A DNA stretch of 64,000 nucleotides from an uncultured SAR86 cluster bacterium (GCA_902595065.1 CACJOM010000003.1:150407-214406); one strand, 5' to 3'. Shown: positions 19,778-29,834, numbered from the stretch's first letter. Notes: generated by a model from the sequence alone, not told the origin. Made by a program: numbers and translations.

Positions 19778-21022
19778 ATGATAGATACAAATTTAATAAA
19801 AGAAAATCCCAAGTCTGTTTCTGAAAAATTAGCCCTGAGAAATTACAATTTTAATATTGAGTTGTTTGAGGCCTCTGAAACTGAACGAAAAAAATACCAA
19901 ACTGAAACAGAAGATCTTCAAGCTCAAAGGAAAGCTCTTTCCAAAGAATTTGGAATGCTAAAAAAAGAGGGTAAAGATGATCCAGCACTAAGCAAGAAGA
20001 TTGATTCAATGAAATCTGATTTAGATAAATGCTCAAGTAAGTTAAGTAACATTCAAACAACTTTAAAAGAATTATTGCTTGATATTCCAAATCTCCCTGA
20101 TGAATCGGTTCCTACAGGCAAGAACGAAGAAAGCAATGTAAAGATTCGAAATTTTGGCGAGCCAACTATTTTGAAAGGAAAGGATCATTTGGAGATAACA
20201 TCAATGATTGATACTGACTCAGCTAATCTTTTAGCTGGTTCTCGTTTTGCAGTTTTAAGTGGTGAAATTGCAAAATTACAGCGAGCTTTAATAACATTTA
20301 TGCTTGATAAAGCAGAAGAGCATGGCTACACAGAGCATTATTTGCCAATGGTTGCCAATACTGAATCTTTAACTTCAACAGGACAATTGCCAAAATTTTC
20401 TGATGATTTATTTCAACTAACAGATGATTATTATTTAATTCCCACTGCTGAAGTGCCTTTAACAAATCTTTACAGAGATCAGATACTCAATATAAATCAA
20501 TTCCCGCTAAAGCTTACAGCACACACTAGCTGTTTTAGATCAGAGGCTGGGAGTTATGGTAAAGATACAAAAGGATTAATCCGTCAACATCAGTTCGAAA
20601 AAGTTGAGCTGGTACAGATATGTCATCCTGAAAAGTCCTATGAAGCTCTTGAAAGTCTTACTTCTCATGCTGAAACAATACTTAAGGAGCTAAATTTGCC
20701 ATATCAGGTAGTAGAATTATGCACAGGAGATCTCGGATTTGCAGCAGCTAAGACATATGACCTCGAAGTTTGGATTCCCAGTCAAGAAACCTTTAGAGAA
20801 ATATCTTCATGCTCAAACTGTACTGATTTTCAAGCCAGAAGGGCTAAGATTAGGTTTAAGGAGGATGGAGCTTCAAAATTAGCGCATACTCTCAACGGAT
20901 CTGCGCTTGCAGCGGGAAGAGCATTGATCGCAGTTATTGAAAATAATTTTGATCAAAATAGTACCATCAAGATCCCAGAGGTTCTTCAAGACTACACAAA
21001 GTTTACTTCAATTAAAATTTAA
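19778..21022 (+). CDS. serS: Seryl-tRNA synthetase
   Basis: 414 aa. N-terminal coiled-coil arm (about residues 28-105, rich in Lys/Glu/Leu) that binds the tRNA-Ser long arm. Class II core motifs are FKQLN-free and typical: TAEVPLTN, motif 2 TSCFRSEAGSYGKDTKGLIRQ-like run near residue 250, and motif 3 NGSALAAGRALIA near 378. It charges tRNA-Ser, and a cognate tRNA-Ser gene lies at 44818. Last gene of the ftsK operon. Confidence 0.95.
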   Translation: MIDTNLIKENPKSVSEKLALRNYNFNIELFEASETERKKYQTETEDLQAQRKALSKEFGMLKKEGKDDPALSKKIDSMKSDLDKCSSKLSNIQTTLKELLLDIPNLPDESVPTGKNEESNVKIRNFGEPTILKGKDHLEITSMIDTDSANLLAGSRFAVLSGEIAKLQRALITFMLDKAEEHGYTEHYLPMVANTESLTSTGQLPKFSDDLFQLTDDYYLIPTAEVPLTNLYRDQILNINQFPLKLTAHTSCFRSEAGSYGKDTKGLIRQHQFEKVELVQICHPEKSYEALESLTSHAETILKELNLPYQVVELCTGDLGFAAAKTYDLEVWIPSQETFREISSCSNCTDFQARRAKIRFKEDGASKLAHTLNGSALAAGRALIAVIENNFDQNSTIKIPEVLQDYTKFTSIKI

Positions 21023-21123
21023 GAAAATTTATTACTGAATGTTGCTAAATTGTTTCTTTTATTAAGAGTAAAAGAGGTATAGAATTGAGAAATCGTCTTT
21101 ATTTTAATTTTTAGAGGGAAATT

Positions 21124-24100
21124 ATGAAATCAATACGTAGCTTATTTTTGGTTGCTGCTTTAATTGCTATTCCAGCATTTGGACAGGAACTCACTTCTGA
21201 TATTACTGGTACGGTAACAAACGGAGCAGGGACACCAATAAGTGGTGCAACGGTTAGCGTTACTTATACTCCAACAGATACAACTATTACTAGGACAACC
21301 AGCGCAAATGGCCGCTACAATGCTGGTGGTTTGAAGCCTGGTGGACCATATGAGGTCAGTGTTCAATCTGGTGCTTATAGTCCAGAAACTACAGCAGGGA
21401 TCACTTTAATCGTTGGTGATACAAAAAGGTTAAATTTTGTATTAGAGTCTATTGATGAAGTGGTGGTTGTAGCTAGTGCTGGAACAGCCCTAGATACTGG
21501 TTATGGTTTTGGTACAGCTTTAACTGCTGACGATATAGAAAAAAATGCATCAGTTAACAGGGACTTAAAAGATTTCATAAGGCTAAACCCAATGGTTTCT
21601 CTCGATGATGCTGAGGATAATTATGAGGCTATATCTATAGCTGGTGCTCACCCTAGAACAAATGATCTAAGGGTTGACGGAACATCGTTTAATGATGACT
21701 TCGGCCTTAACGATAATGGCTATCCTGCTCAAAGAAGCCCAATCTCTCTGAATGCTATTGAGCAGCTATCTGTAAAAGTGGCTCCAGCCTCAGTAGAGTA
21801 CTCTGGCTTTAGAGGAGGAGTTATTGAAGTAATTACCAAATCTGGAACAAATGAGTTTACAGGTGAATTGTTTTCATATGATAGAGGAGATTCTTTCATG
21901 GGAGATGAATCAAATGGTGATGAATATTCATTTGATTTAGATGATACATCTGAAGGTTTTGCTTTTGGAGGACCATTAATAAAAGATAAAGCTTTCTTCT
22001 ATGTCACATACGAAGAAGCCCAAATTAATAAGCCTATTACTCATGGTCCAATTGGTTCTGGTCTCCCTAATGAGCAGGGTATAACTGTTGCTGAAGTTGA
22101 TAGAATCAGAAACATTACAAAAAATAAATATGGATTTGATCCATTGGGATATACATCAAGCAATCAATCAGAGCAAGAATTTATCACAGCTAGGTTTGAT
22201 ATTAATATTACAGATAATCATCGATTAACTTTAAATCATAAAGAGGTAGAAAGTTCAAAATTAAATGGCGCTAATAGTTCTTATGGAACATTTAGCTTTT
22301 CATCAGCTGAATATCAAAAAGGTGAAAATACAGAAACTGATGGATTTCTGCTTGTTTCAAATTGGTCAGATGATTTAATTACTGAGATTAGTTACTCAAC
22401 TAAAACTCAAAAAACATCTCAAATGTCACCAGTAGGTCAAAACCTTCCGTCTTTTGAGATTGATAATTGTGGAGCAGCTGGCATTTCATGTGAGTTAGGG
22501 CCTGATATATTCAGGAGCGCGAATGCACTTGATACTGAAAATACATTTTTTAAAGCCAAGCTTACTTACTATGACGACAATCATAAGTGGACTGCTGGTT
22601 ATGAAATGAAAGAATGGGATATTTATAATGTATTCATCGTAGCTCAAAATGGTTCATATTCATTTGATGGAATTGATGGTTTTGAGAGTCAAAATGCGAC
22701 ATCTTTCTTTCATAATAATTCTAGAGATCTTACAGAAGCTGGTGGAGCAGCCATTTTTAAATATGATTTAACCTCTATGTATATTCAAGATGAAATAGAA
22801 ATATCTGATAGATTAAATATTTTACTTGGCTTAAGGTACGACCAGTTTGACTCAGATGATGCTCCTGCATTAAATCAGGGTTTTGTTGACGCATATGGTT
22901 TTGCTAATGGTGGTATTGCTGGAACAGATCTTCTAAATTACAGATTTAGTTTCGAATATGAGATTGACGATGTTAGTTCATTAAAAGGTCTTTTTGGTAC
23001 TTTCTCATCCAAATTACCAACAGTATGGATTTCAAACGCATACACAAATGATGGAGTAAGAATTGCAGCCTATAATGGTGCTAATGCACCTGGATGTGAT
23101 CCGCTGACTGGTGTTACCTCATCATTACCTGCATGTGTTGGTACCGCAATTCAGAATGCTCCATTAACAGATGCTGTAATTAACTTTATAGCTCCTAGCT
23201 TTGAATGGCCTGAGACAAAAACTTTAAATTTGACCTATGATAGGCAAATTGGTGACTGGATGATGACTGCTACCTACTTGCATTCAGATCAAGAAGAAGC
23301 ATTGTATAAAATTATTGATGGCTCACCATTAAGCGGTGATCAGCCATTGACTCCTACGTTAAAAGCTCCTGATGGAAGACCTATCTATAACCAAACTGGT
23401 GCTAGAGGTACTTATAAAGGAGGTTTATATAACCAGGGTGGAGGAGAAAGAGAGGTTATTTCTGTGGCATTCTCAAGATTCTTCAATGATGGTGATGCCT
23501 CACTTTCACTTGGTTATACCAATCAAAATATAGATGAATTAAGTGGAATGGCATCAACAACAGCTAACTCCAGTTACGGAAAGTATGCTGCATCAGACTT
23601 CAATAATAGAACTCCTGGTAGATCTATTTACGAAACTGAACATAGATTCTTTGCAACTTTATCATCAACCCATTATTTCTTTGGGGCTGATAAACCTACT
23701 ACATTTAATCTATTTTTTGAAAGAAAATCAGGTTTGCCAGGTACTTACACTTGGGACACATTCGAAAGAAGTACCTCTCGTTACCAAACTCGCGCCTTCG
23801 GTTATGAAAATAATCTAAATGATGATAGTGCGCATTTGCTATATATCCCGACTGGTTTAACTGACCCAAATGTATGTTGGGGCTCTTGTAATGGTGCGCC
23901 AGACTTAACTGTAGCAAATGAAGTTCTTGATCTTCTGTATAACAAATTGGGTCTAGCATCATATGGAGGTCAAATACTTCCTACAGGTGTATTTGAATAT
24001 CCATGGCAAACAACTTTAGATCTAAAAATCACTCAGATTCTTCCTGGATTTAGGGCTGATGATGAGTTTGTTATTTCCTTAGGAATTGAAAACTTATTAA

Positions 24101-24333
24101 ATCTTTTCGATTCTGATAAAGGTGAAATTAGATATGGAAGCTACACCGGAACTGTTGATGTTTTAGATATGCAAATGAGTGATGACTTTTCAAAATATAT
24201 CTATCCAAGATCAAGAGGCGGTGCAGACTATGCATTTAGATTTAATCCAAATAATCCTCAAGAGATTAGAAAATCAGCTGTTAATAGCATATGGAGAGCT
24301 CAACTCGGCTTTACATACAAGTTTTCTTTTTAA
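21124..24333 (+). CDS. TonB-dependent receptor, Oar-like with carboxypeptidase-regulatory domain
   Basis: 1069 aa. Signal peptide 1-20 (IAIPAFGQ), a CarboxypepD_reg-like Ig domain at about 24-110 (GTVTNGAGTPISGATVSV), plug domain at about 115-240 (DDIEKN, VDGTSFND, FRGGVIEVITKSGT), then a 22-strand-type barrel ending in a terminal Phe (YKFSF). No TonB box is obvious. Oar-like receptors import large or polymeric ligands; the substrate is unknown. Strong RBS (GAGGGA). Followed by a terminator, so probably monocistronic. Confidence 0.92.
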   Translation: MKSIRSLFLVAALIAIPAFGQELTSDITGTVTNGAGTPISGATVSVTYTPTDTTITRTTSANGRYNAGGLKPGGPYEVSVQSGAYSPETTAGITLIVGDTKRLNFVLESIDEVVVVASAGTALDTGYGFGTALTADDIEKNASVNRDLKDFIRLNPMVSLDDAEDNYEAISIAGAHPRTNDLRVDGTSFNDDFGLNDNGYPAQRSPISLNAIEQLSVKVAPASVEYSGFRGGVIEVITKSGTNEFTGELFSYDRGDSFMGDESNGDEYSFDLDDTSEGFAFGGPLIKDKAFFYVTYEEAQINKPITHGPIGSGLPNEQGITVAEVDRIRNITKNKYGFDPLGYTSSNQSEQEFITARFDINITDNHRLTLNHKEVESSKLNGANSSYGTFSFSSAEYQKGENTETDGFLLVSNWSDDLITEISYSTKTQKTSQMSPVGQNLPSFEIDNCGAAGISCELGPDIFRSANALDTENTFFKAKLTYYDDNHKWTAGYEMKEWDIYNVFIVAQNGSYSFDGIDGFESQNATSFFHNNSRDLTEAGGAAIFKYDLTSMYIQDEIEISDRLNILLGLRYDQFDSDDAPALNQGFVDAYGFANGGIAGTDLLNYRFSFEYEIDDVSSLKGLFGTFSSKLPTVWISNAYTNDGVRIAAYNGANAPGCDPLTGVTSSLPACVGTAIQNAPLTDAVINFIAPSFEWPETKTLNLTYDRQIGDWMMTATYLHSDQEEALYKIIDGSPLSGDQPLTPTLKAPDGRPIYNQTGARGTYKGGLYNQGGGEREVISVAFSRFFNDGDASLSLGYTNQNIDELSGMASTTANSSYGKYAASDFNNRTPGRSIYETEHRFFATLSSTHYFFGADKPTTFNLFFERKSGLPGTYTWDTFERSTSRYQTRAFGYENNLNDDSAHLLYIPTGLTDPNVCWGSCNGAPDLTVANEVLDLLYNKLGLASYGGQILPTGVFEYPWQTTLDLKITQILPGFRADDEFVISLGIENLLNLFDSDKGEIRYGSYTGTVDVLDMQMSDDFSKYIYPRSRGGADYAFRFNPNNPQEIRKSAVNSIWRAQLGFTYKFSF

Positions 24334-24350
24334 AAGGATTTAGTTATATT

Positions 24351-24380
24351 AAAAGGACGGTTCTTACCGTCCTTTTTTTT
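24351..24380 (+). terminator. Intrinsic terminator of the TonB receptor gene
   Basis: Perfect 10-bp hairpin AAAAGGACGG / CCGTCCTTTT with a 6-nt loop (TTCTTA), followed by eight Ts. It begins 18 nt after the receptor stop and ends 13 nt before the next ATG. Confidence 0.92.
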
Positions 24381-24393
24381 GGTAAAATTAAGC

Positions 24394-25299
24394 ATGTCAT
24401 TTAATACTATTCCTGCATTTTCGATGCCTGATATCCAAAAAAGAGATGCTGAAACAATTGCAGAGCTTAAATTGGCATTATCCACTCATGGTTTCTTTAC
24501 AATTACCGATCATGGAATAGCTGATGATGTTCTTGAGTCTAGCTATAGATTAAGTAAAGATTTTTTCTCACTCCCTGAAACTCTAAAAAATACATATGCT
24601 CACCCAGAAAAAGCTGGTGCAAGGGGCTACACACCTTATGGAAAAGAGACTGCTGTTGGAGAAACAACACCTGATTTAAAAGAATTTTGGCATCATGGGC
24701 CAATCATTGACGATTCTTTTGACCACCGGATCTCTGAAAATATATTTGTTTCAGAAATTCCAGAATTTAATGATCAGTTTAATATTTTATTTAAACAACT
24801 TAACTTGCTTGGCATGAAAGTCCTTAGCGCTATAGCTATAATTTTAGGCAAAGAAGCATCTTTTTTTGATGCTTGGGCTTTAAAGGGAAATTCAATTTTA
24901 CGCTTAATCCATTATCCCCCCGTTCCTGACTCTTCAAATATCTTGCGTGCTCGAGCTCATGAGGATATAAATTTAATTACGTTATTAGTTGGTGCTGAAG
25001 AATCTGGGTTGGAAGTCCAAAATACTGATGGTGATTGGATTCCAATAGCAGCAAAAAGTAAATCCATTGTTTGTAATATTGGGGATATGATGCAACTAGT
25101 CACACGCTCACAGCTTAAAAGTACTACTCACAGGGTCGTAGATAATAATGCTGGCTCATCTGCGTCTCGATATAGCATGCCATTTTTTTTACATCCATCT
25201 CCTGAAATTGAGCTTTACTCTATAGTTGATGAGTCAACCGATTCTATTAGCGCACATGATTTTTTAGAGGAAAGATTGAAAGCAATTAAGTTATACTAA
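24394..25299 (+). CDS. 2-oxoglutarate/Fe(II) oxygenase, isopenicillin-N-synthase family
   Basis: 301 aa from ATG 24394; a TTG at 24379 lies inside the terminator T-run and is rejected. N-terminal DIOX_N-type domain (ELKLALSTHGFFTITDHGI), then the double-stranded beta-helix with iron ligands His189-x-Asp191 and His246, and the 2OG-binding Arg259-x-Ser261. It hydroxylates or desaturates a small molecule; the substrate is not predictable. A TAAAAT 5 nt upstream of the ATG could give a leaderless transcript. Followed 3 nt later by a nucleoside transporter. Confidence 0.88.
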   Translation: MSFNTIPAFSMPDIQKRDAETIAELKLALSTHGFFTITDHGIADDVLESSYRLSKDFFSLPETLKNTYAHPEKAGARGYTPYGKETAVGETTPDLKEFWHHGPIIDDSFDHRISENIFVSEIPEFNDQFNILFKQLNLLGMKVLSAIAIILGKEASFFDAWALKGNSILRLIHYPPVPDSSNILRARAHEDINLITLLVGAEESGLEVQNTDGDWIPIAAKSKSIVCNIGDMMQLVTRSQLKSTTHRVVDNNAGSSASRYSMPFFLHPSPEIELYSIVDESTDSISAHDFLEERLKAIKLY

Positions 25300-25302
25300 G
25301 CC

Positions 25303-26565
25303 ATGACAATCACCTCTATATTTCAAATCGTTGTTGGCTTTATTGGGTTAGTTTGTATCGCTATTCCATTTTCTCAAAATAGATCTTCTATTAATTATCG
25401 GCATATTGTTGCAGCAATATTTCTACAGATAGCATTAGCTTTTGCTTTATTAAAGATACCTTTTATAGTTCAAATTTTTGCTTATCTATCTGAAGGTGTC
25501 ACTGCTTTGCAAGCAGCAACCCAAGAGGGAGCTGAATTTGTTTTTGGTTATTTAAGTAATAGTTCTACCTCTCCATTTGAAATCTCAGGTACTGGTAATT
25601 CAATGATCTTTGCTTTTCAAATACTGCCTTTAATTATAGTAATTTCTAGTTTGTCGGCATTGCTTTGGTTTTGGAATGTCCTTCCATTAATTATCAGAGC
25701 TATTTCTAAAATTTTTGAAAAGCTATTTAATATCGGCGGCCCGATAGGTTTGGGGGCAACTGCTAATATTATTATGGGGCAAGTTGAAGCTCCTTTATTG
25801 GTGAGACCCTATTTGACCAAGATGACTGAAAAAGAGTTGTTAATCCTTATGACAGCCGGAATGTCTACTGTCTCTGGCTCGATTATGATCGCGCTAGTAT
25901 CAATGTTAGCCCCTCAATTCCCGGACATAAATTTAATCCAGCATTTAGTATCAGCTTCGATATTATCTATTCCTGCTGCAATAATGTACGCAAACATTAT
26001 GATTCCATCATCAGAGGTTACTAATTTTGATGGAAATACAGTCCCTAAAGTTTATGACAGCTCTATGGATGCAATCACAAGAGGTACAAGAGATGGATTG
26101 GATATTTGCCTAAATGTCGGCGCTATTTTAATTGCATTTATCGCATTAGTTTCTTTGCTGAACTCTCTGCTTGGTATTTTAGGTGGTTGGATTGGAATGT
26201 CTGATCTTTCCTTACAATTAATATTGGGATATCTTTTCTTTCCGATTGTTTGGCTCATGGGAGTTCCTCTGTCAGAAACCCTAGCTTCAGCCGAGTTACT
26301 TGGCTTGAAAACTGCGCTAAATGAATTTGTTGCATATGGTGCACTTGCAAATTTGGAGACAGGGGTTTTATCTGATAGATCAAAATTGATTACTTTGTAT
26401 GCTTTATGTGGTTTTGCTAACTTTTCCTCAGTGGGAATTCTTGTTTCAGGCATTAGCGCAATGGCTCCAGAAAGAAAAAATGATTTGATTAAAGTTTCTA
26501 TAAAAGCTCTTATCGGAGCAACATTAGCTTCCTGTATGACAGGTTTAGTAATAGGTATATTTTAA
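25303..26565 (+). CDS. Concentrative nucleoside transporter, NupC/CNT family
   Basis: 420 aa. CNT hallmarks: GGPIGLGATANIIMGQVEAPLLVRPYL near residue 148 shown in parts (GQVEAPLL), the TAGMSTVSGSIM motif, and the C-terminal GFANFSSVGI block. It imports nucleosides with Na+ or H+. Na+ coupling would fit the oadGAB sodium pump in this window. The stop overlaps the convergent tspO stop (TTAA). Cotranscription with the 2OG oxygenase is likely from the 3-nt gap. Confidence 0.9.
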   Translation: MTITSIFQIVVGFIGLVCIAIPFSQNRSSINYRHIVAAIFLQIALAFALLKIPFIVQIFAYLSEGVTALQAATQEGAEFVFGYLSNSSTSPFEISGTGNSMIFAFQILPLIIVISSLSALLWFWNVLPLIIRAISKIFEKLFNIGGPIGLGATANIIMGQVEAPLLVRPYLTKMTEKELLILMTAGMSTVSGSIMIALVSMLAPQFPDINLIQHLVSASILSIPAAIMYANIMIPSSEVTNFDGNTVPKVYDSSMDAITRGTRDGLDICLNVGAILIAFIALVSLLNSLLGILGGWIGMSDLSLQLILGYLFFPIVWLMGVPLSETLASAELLGLKTALNEFVAYGALANLETGVLSDRSKLITLYALCGFANFSSVGILVSGISAMAPERKNDLIKVSIKALIGATLASCMTGLVIGIF

Positions 26566-26993
26566 TTCAAGAAAATAATTGAAGCATTTAAAAATGCAGC
26601 AAATGAAAGCCATACCAGGTATGGCAGATACATATAAAATAAAATTGACGATTCAATCTTTATCACGTTAATAATTTTTAAATTCAGATAAATAAGTACG
26701 CTTATATCAATAAGTGCTATCAACGGAGCATGAAAGTAAAAAAAGATCCATGACCAAGCTGCATTAGCTAATAATTGCAGTATGAATAGAGTAGAAATTT
26801 TTTCAGCCATCTTAAATGAAACAAATGCCATGATTGCATACAGAATTGGCCAGACAATTCCAAAAACATAGCTCGGAGGATTCAATGGGCTCTTAATTAA
26901 TTCTTCATACCAAGTATCAGAATTGATGTATACGTTAGCAAGAGAGCCGATAACAGAGGTTAAAATTACCAATAAAGGTAAAATATATTTCAT
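26562..26993 (-). CDS. tspO: TspO/MBR family protein
   Basis: 143 aa, five membrane helices. Family features: GSLANVYINSDTWYEELIKSP, NPPSYVFGIVWPILY and LLANAAWSWIFFYFHAP, with the Trp/aromatic-rich porphyrin or cholesterol binding face. TspO binds tetrapyrroles and affects their turnover or transport; here a ferrochelatase gene is also in the window but far away. It is 4 nt downstream of a FabH-like gene on the same strand. Confidence 0.9.
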   Translation of the reverse strand: MKYILPLLVILTSVIGSLANVYINSDTWYEELIKSPLNPPSYVFGIVWPILYAIMAFVSFKMAEKISTLFILQLLANAAWSWIFFYFHAPLIALIDISVLIYLNLKIINVIKIESSILFYMYLPYLVWLSFAAFLNASIIFLN

Positions 26994-26997
26994 CGGT

Positions 26998-28110
26998 TTA
27001 TGCTTTTTCTACTAGAATCGAACAAATAGAGTATCCTGCACCGAATGAGCAAATAATCCCTTTTTGACCTTCAGCAAGATGATTGTATTTATGAAATGAG
27101 ATGAGAGAGCCTGCCGAGCCAGTGTTAGCATATTCCTCGAGAACATTTGGAGCTCGCTCTGGAGGAAAGTCATCACCAAGTAATTTTTTTACAACATAGG
27201 TATTCATATTTATATTAGCCTGATGAAGCCAGTATTGCTCAACCTCATTTGGTGATAAGTTGTTTTCTTCTAAGTGCTCGCTAATTAATGATGCAACCAT
27301 AGGCATTACTTCTTTAAAAACACTTCTCCCATTTTGAACAAATAAAAGCTCTTCTTCTGTGTATTCTTTGTCCTCAATAGCATTCATAAAACCAAAATTA
27401 TTTCTGATGTTATTTGAAAAATGAGTTTTTAATTTAGCATTTAGTATTTTAAATCTGTTGAGTGATTTAGCATTTTTTTCAATTACCGCTGCTGTGCAGA
27501 CGTCTCCAAAAATAAAATGACTATCTCTATTCTTCAGATTGTTATGAGCAGTGGTAATTTCTGGATTGATGACCAGTACTCTAGAGGCTTTACCAGAAGC
27601 TATATCTGAATAGGCATTGCTAATTCCAAAGGTAGTAGACGAACAACCAACCATCATGTCGTATGCATAACCCTCAATACCCAATTCATTTTGAACTTCT
27701 ATAGCTATTGCTGGGTATGCTCTTTGGAGATTTGCTGTTGAAACAATCACCGCATCAATGTCAGCTGGAGTTAATTCTGCATTATCAAGGGCTTGTTTTG
27801 CTGCAATGACACTTATTTCTGCGCACAGGGAAAGAGAATCATCGTCTCTAGCTTGAATCTGTGGTTTCATGCATCTTGGATCTAGCAAAGACTCTTTTTC
27901 AATGACATACCTATTTTTGATCCCTGAAGCTTTAACTATAAATTCTGAAGAAGAGGGCTCTTTAGCTTCAATAGCGCCCGACTCAATTTCATTTGCATGT
28001 TCAGCATTAAAAAGCTCAACATAACTATTAAATGATTCAACCAGTTCATCGTTAGAGATTTTATGGGGAGGAGTCCAAACTCCTGTTCCAGAAATAAATA
28101 TATCTTGCAT
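26998..28110 (-). CDS. FabH-like beta-ketoacyl synthase III
   Basis: 370 aa thiolase-fold enzyme. Active-site Cys156 (DMMVGCSSTTFG), His296 (WLHQANINMN) and Asn329 (EYANTGSAGS) form the KAS III triad. Compared with canonical FabH it has an about 45-residue insertion near the N terminus (residues 30-75), as in long FabH-like proteins of gammaproteobacteria. It probably condenses an acyl-CoA with malonyl-ACP. Divergent from the lipase gene, with a 34-nt gap. Confidence 0.88.
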   Translation of the reverse strand: MQDIFISGTGVWTPPHKISNDELVESFNSYVELFNAEHANEIESGAIEAKEPSSSEFIVKASGIKNRYVIEKESLLDPRCMKPQIQARDDDSLSLCAEISVIAAKQALDNAELTPADIDAVIVSTANLQRAYPAIAIEVQNELGIEGYAYDMMVGCSSTTFGISNAYSDIASGKASRVLVINPEITTAHNNLKNRDSHFIFGDVCTAAVIEKNAKSLNRFKILNAKLKTHFSNNIRNNFGFMNAIEDKEYTEEELLFVQNGRSVFKEVMPMVASLISEHLEENNLSPNEVEQYWLHQANINMNTYVVKKLLGDDFPPERAPNVLEEYANTGSAGSLISFHKYNHLAEGQKGIICSFGAGYSICSILVEKA

Positions 28111-28144
28111 GTGTTTACCCTATTACGTGCTATTTTATAGTTAT

Positions 28145-29065
28145 ATGGAAAAAATATCATTAGATACACAATCTATGTCAAATCTTAGTTTGCAGCTTTT
28201 TCAATCAAAAGCTGAATTAATACTAGGCTTGGTTCAAATTTCTCATGGCATGGCTGAGCATAAAGCTCGATATCTAGAGTTTATAGATTTTTTAAATGTT
28301 AACGGCTTTCATGTTGCAATCCATGATCATCGAGGTCATGGAGACAATGTATTGGATGATCAAATTGGTTTTTTTGGCAATGATAATGGTTGGAATCTAG
28401 TTGTAGAAGACTTGCTTGCCATCCACAAAGAGACCAATAAACGTTTTCCTAACATTCCAAAAATATTATTAGGGCACAGTATGGGTTCATGGATAAGCTT
28501 GTCTGCACTACAACAAAGCAATAGTTTTGATATTGTCTTGTTATCAGGCTCTAGTCACCCCAATTCAACTGAAACTTTTATACAAAAACTATTACTTAAA
28601 ATAGAGACACTAAGACTCGGAAAATATGGATATAGTTCTTTATTGCATAAAATTATATTTGGAGGATTTAATAGCAGATTTAAAAATACTCAAACCCCTT
28701 GTGATTGGTTATCACGCGACTCAGATAGGGTAGATGATTACGTCAACGATCATTTATGCGGTTTTACTGTAACCAATCAGTTATGGGCAGATGTTATAAG
28801 CGGAATAGAGAATGTGTTTCATCCAAACAATTTAATATTGATAAATAAAAATATTCCTATTTTGGTTTTTTCAGGCTCTGAAGATCCTGTTGGCGGGATG
28901 GGCAAAGGAACCACTAAATTGCATAATTGCTTGAAAGATAATAAGTGCAAGTCAGAACTTTATCTTGTTGAAGGAGCGAGGCATGAAACTCTTAATGAAA
29001 CGAACAGGATCACAACTTATAATTACTTATTAACGTTTTTAAAAAATAATTTAAACGGAGCATGA
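28145..29065 (+). CDS. Alpha/beta hydrolase, monoacylglycerol lipase-like
   Basis: 306 aa from ATG 28145; an upstream frame from 28109 would overlap the divergent gene's start and is rejected. Serine-hydrolase-4 features: QISHGMAEHKARY, DHRGHGDN, nucleophile Ser112 in LGHSMGS, Asp in FSGSEDPVGG and His in GARHETLNE. No signal peptide. Acts on lysophospholipids or monoacylglycerols in the family. It heads a plus-strand run with an SDR 1 nt downstream. Confidence 0.85.
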   Translation: MEKISLDTQSMSNLSLQLFQSKAELILGLVQISHGMAEHKARYLEFIDFLNVNGFHVAIHDHRGHGDNVLDDQIGFFGNDNGWNLVVEDLLAIHKETNKRFPNIPKILLGHSMGSWISLSALQQSNSFDIVLLSGSSHPNSTETFIQKLLLKIETLRLGKYGYSSLLHKIIFGGFNSRFKNTQTPCDWLSRDSDRVDDYVNDHLCGFTVTNQLWADVISGIENVFHPNNLILINKNIPILVFSGSEDPVGGMGKGTTKLHNCLKDNKCKSELYLVEGARHETLNETNRITTYNYLLTFLKNNLNGA

Positions 29066-29066
29066 A

Positions 29067-29828
29067 TTGGAACTAAAAAATAAGGTATCTCTTATTACTG
29101 GGGCAGGCCAAGGCATTGGAGAGGGCATTGCACAGGTTTTAGCTTCTCACGGATCAAAGGTCATGATTGTTGACTTGAATGGAGAATCAGCAATGAGAGT
29201 AGCCAAGAAGATAAATGCATTATTTCCTAATTCTGCAGAATATTTTGAAGCAGATCTTACTGATTCAAAAGCAATTAAATCAATGATACAAGCCACCTTC
29301 TCTAAATTTAAAAAATTAGATTGTATTTGTAATAATGCAGCGGCTTCAAAAGGTTTAGGGCCGGTTGAAAATTATTCACTAGAAGAAGTCCAAGCCACAC
29401 TTGATTTAACATTCATTTCTCTTTGGAAATGTCTTCAAATAGAAATTCAGTCCTTAAAAGAGCAATCAATTCCAGCTTCGATTGTGAATATTTCTTCAAA
29501 TTCAGCAATCAAGGGTTACGCCTTTAATTCTATATATGCAGCAAGTAAGGCGGCCGTAAATAATCTAACACAATCCGTTGCTAAGGAGGTTGCTAGGAAT
29601 GGAATTAGAGTTAATGCTGTTTCACCTGGTACGATAAATACTCCAGGAGTTAAGCAGTATTTTGAAGCAGAGCCTAAAGCAAAAGAAATGCTTGAAAAAT
29701 CATCTTTGCTAAGAAGAATTGGCGAGCCTGAAGAGATTGGCGAACTTGTATCATTTTTACTTTCAGAAAGATCATCCTTTATTACCGGGCAAGTTATTTC
29801 TGTAGATGGTGGCTCTTCAATTAATTAA
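29067..29828 (+). CDS. Short-chain dehydrogenase/reductase
   Basis: 253 aa with TTG start (MELKNKVSLITG), supported by the RBS CGGAG 6 nt upstream. TGAGQGIG cofactor loop at residues 11-18, NNAA near 88, catalytic Ser in NISSNSA and YAASK. C terminus FITGQVISVDGG is the classical SDR ending. Asp at the end of beta-2 (IVDLNG) suggests NAD(H) preference. Substrate unknown. Confidence 0.88.
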   Translation: MELKNKVSLITGAGQGIGEGIAQVLASHGSKVMIVDLNGESAMRVAKKINALFPNSAEYFEADLTDSKAIKSMIQATFSKFKKLDCICNNAAASKGLGPVENYSLEEVQATLDLTFISLWKCLQIEIQSLKEQSIPASIVNISSNSAIKGYAFNSIYAASKAAVNNLTQSVAKEVARNGIRVNAVSPGTINTPGVKQYFEAEPKAKEMLEKSSLLRRIGEPEEIGELVSFLLSERSSFITGQVISVDGGSSIN

Positions 29829-29834
29829 TTTAGA

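Noticed and set aside
21040..21090. Sigma-70 promoter before the TonB receptor
   Set aside because: TATAGA is present, but no -35 at a workable distance; nothing certain can be called.
24379..24393. TTG start for the 2OG oxygenase
   Set aside because: It lies in the T-run of the strong terminator; ATG 24394 gives the usual family N terminus.
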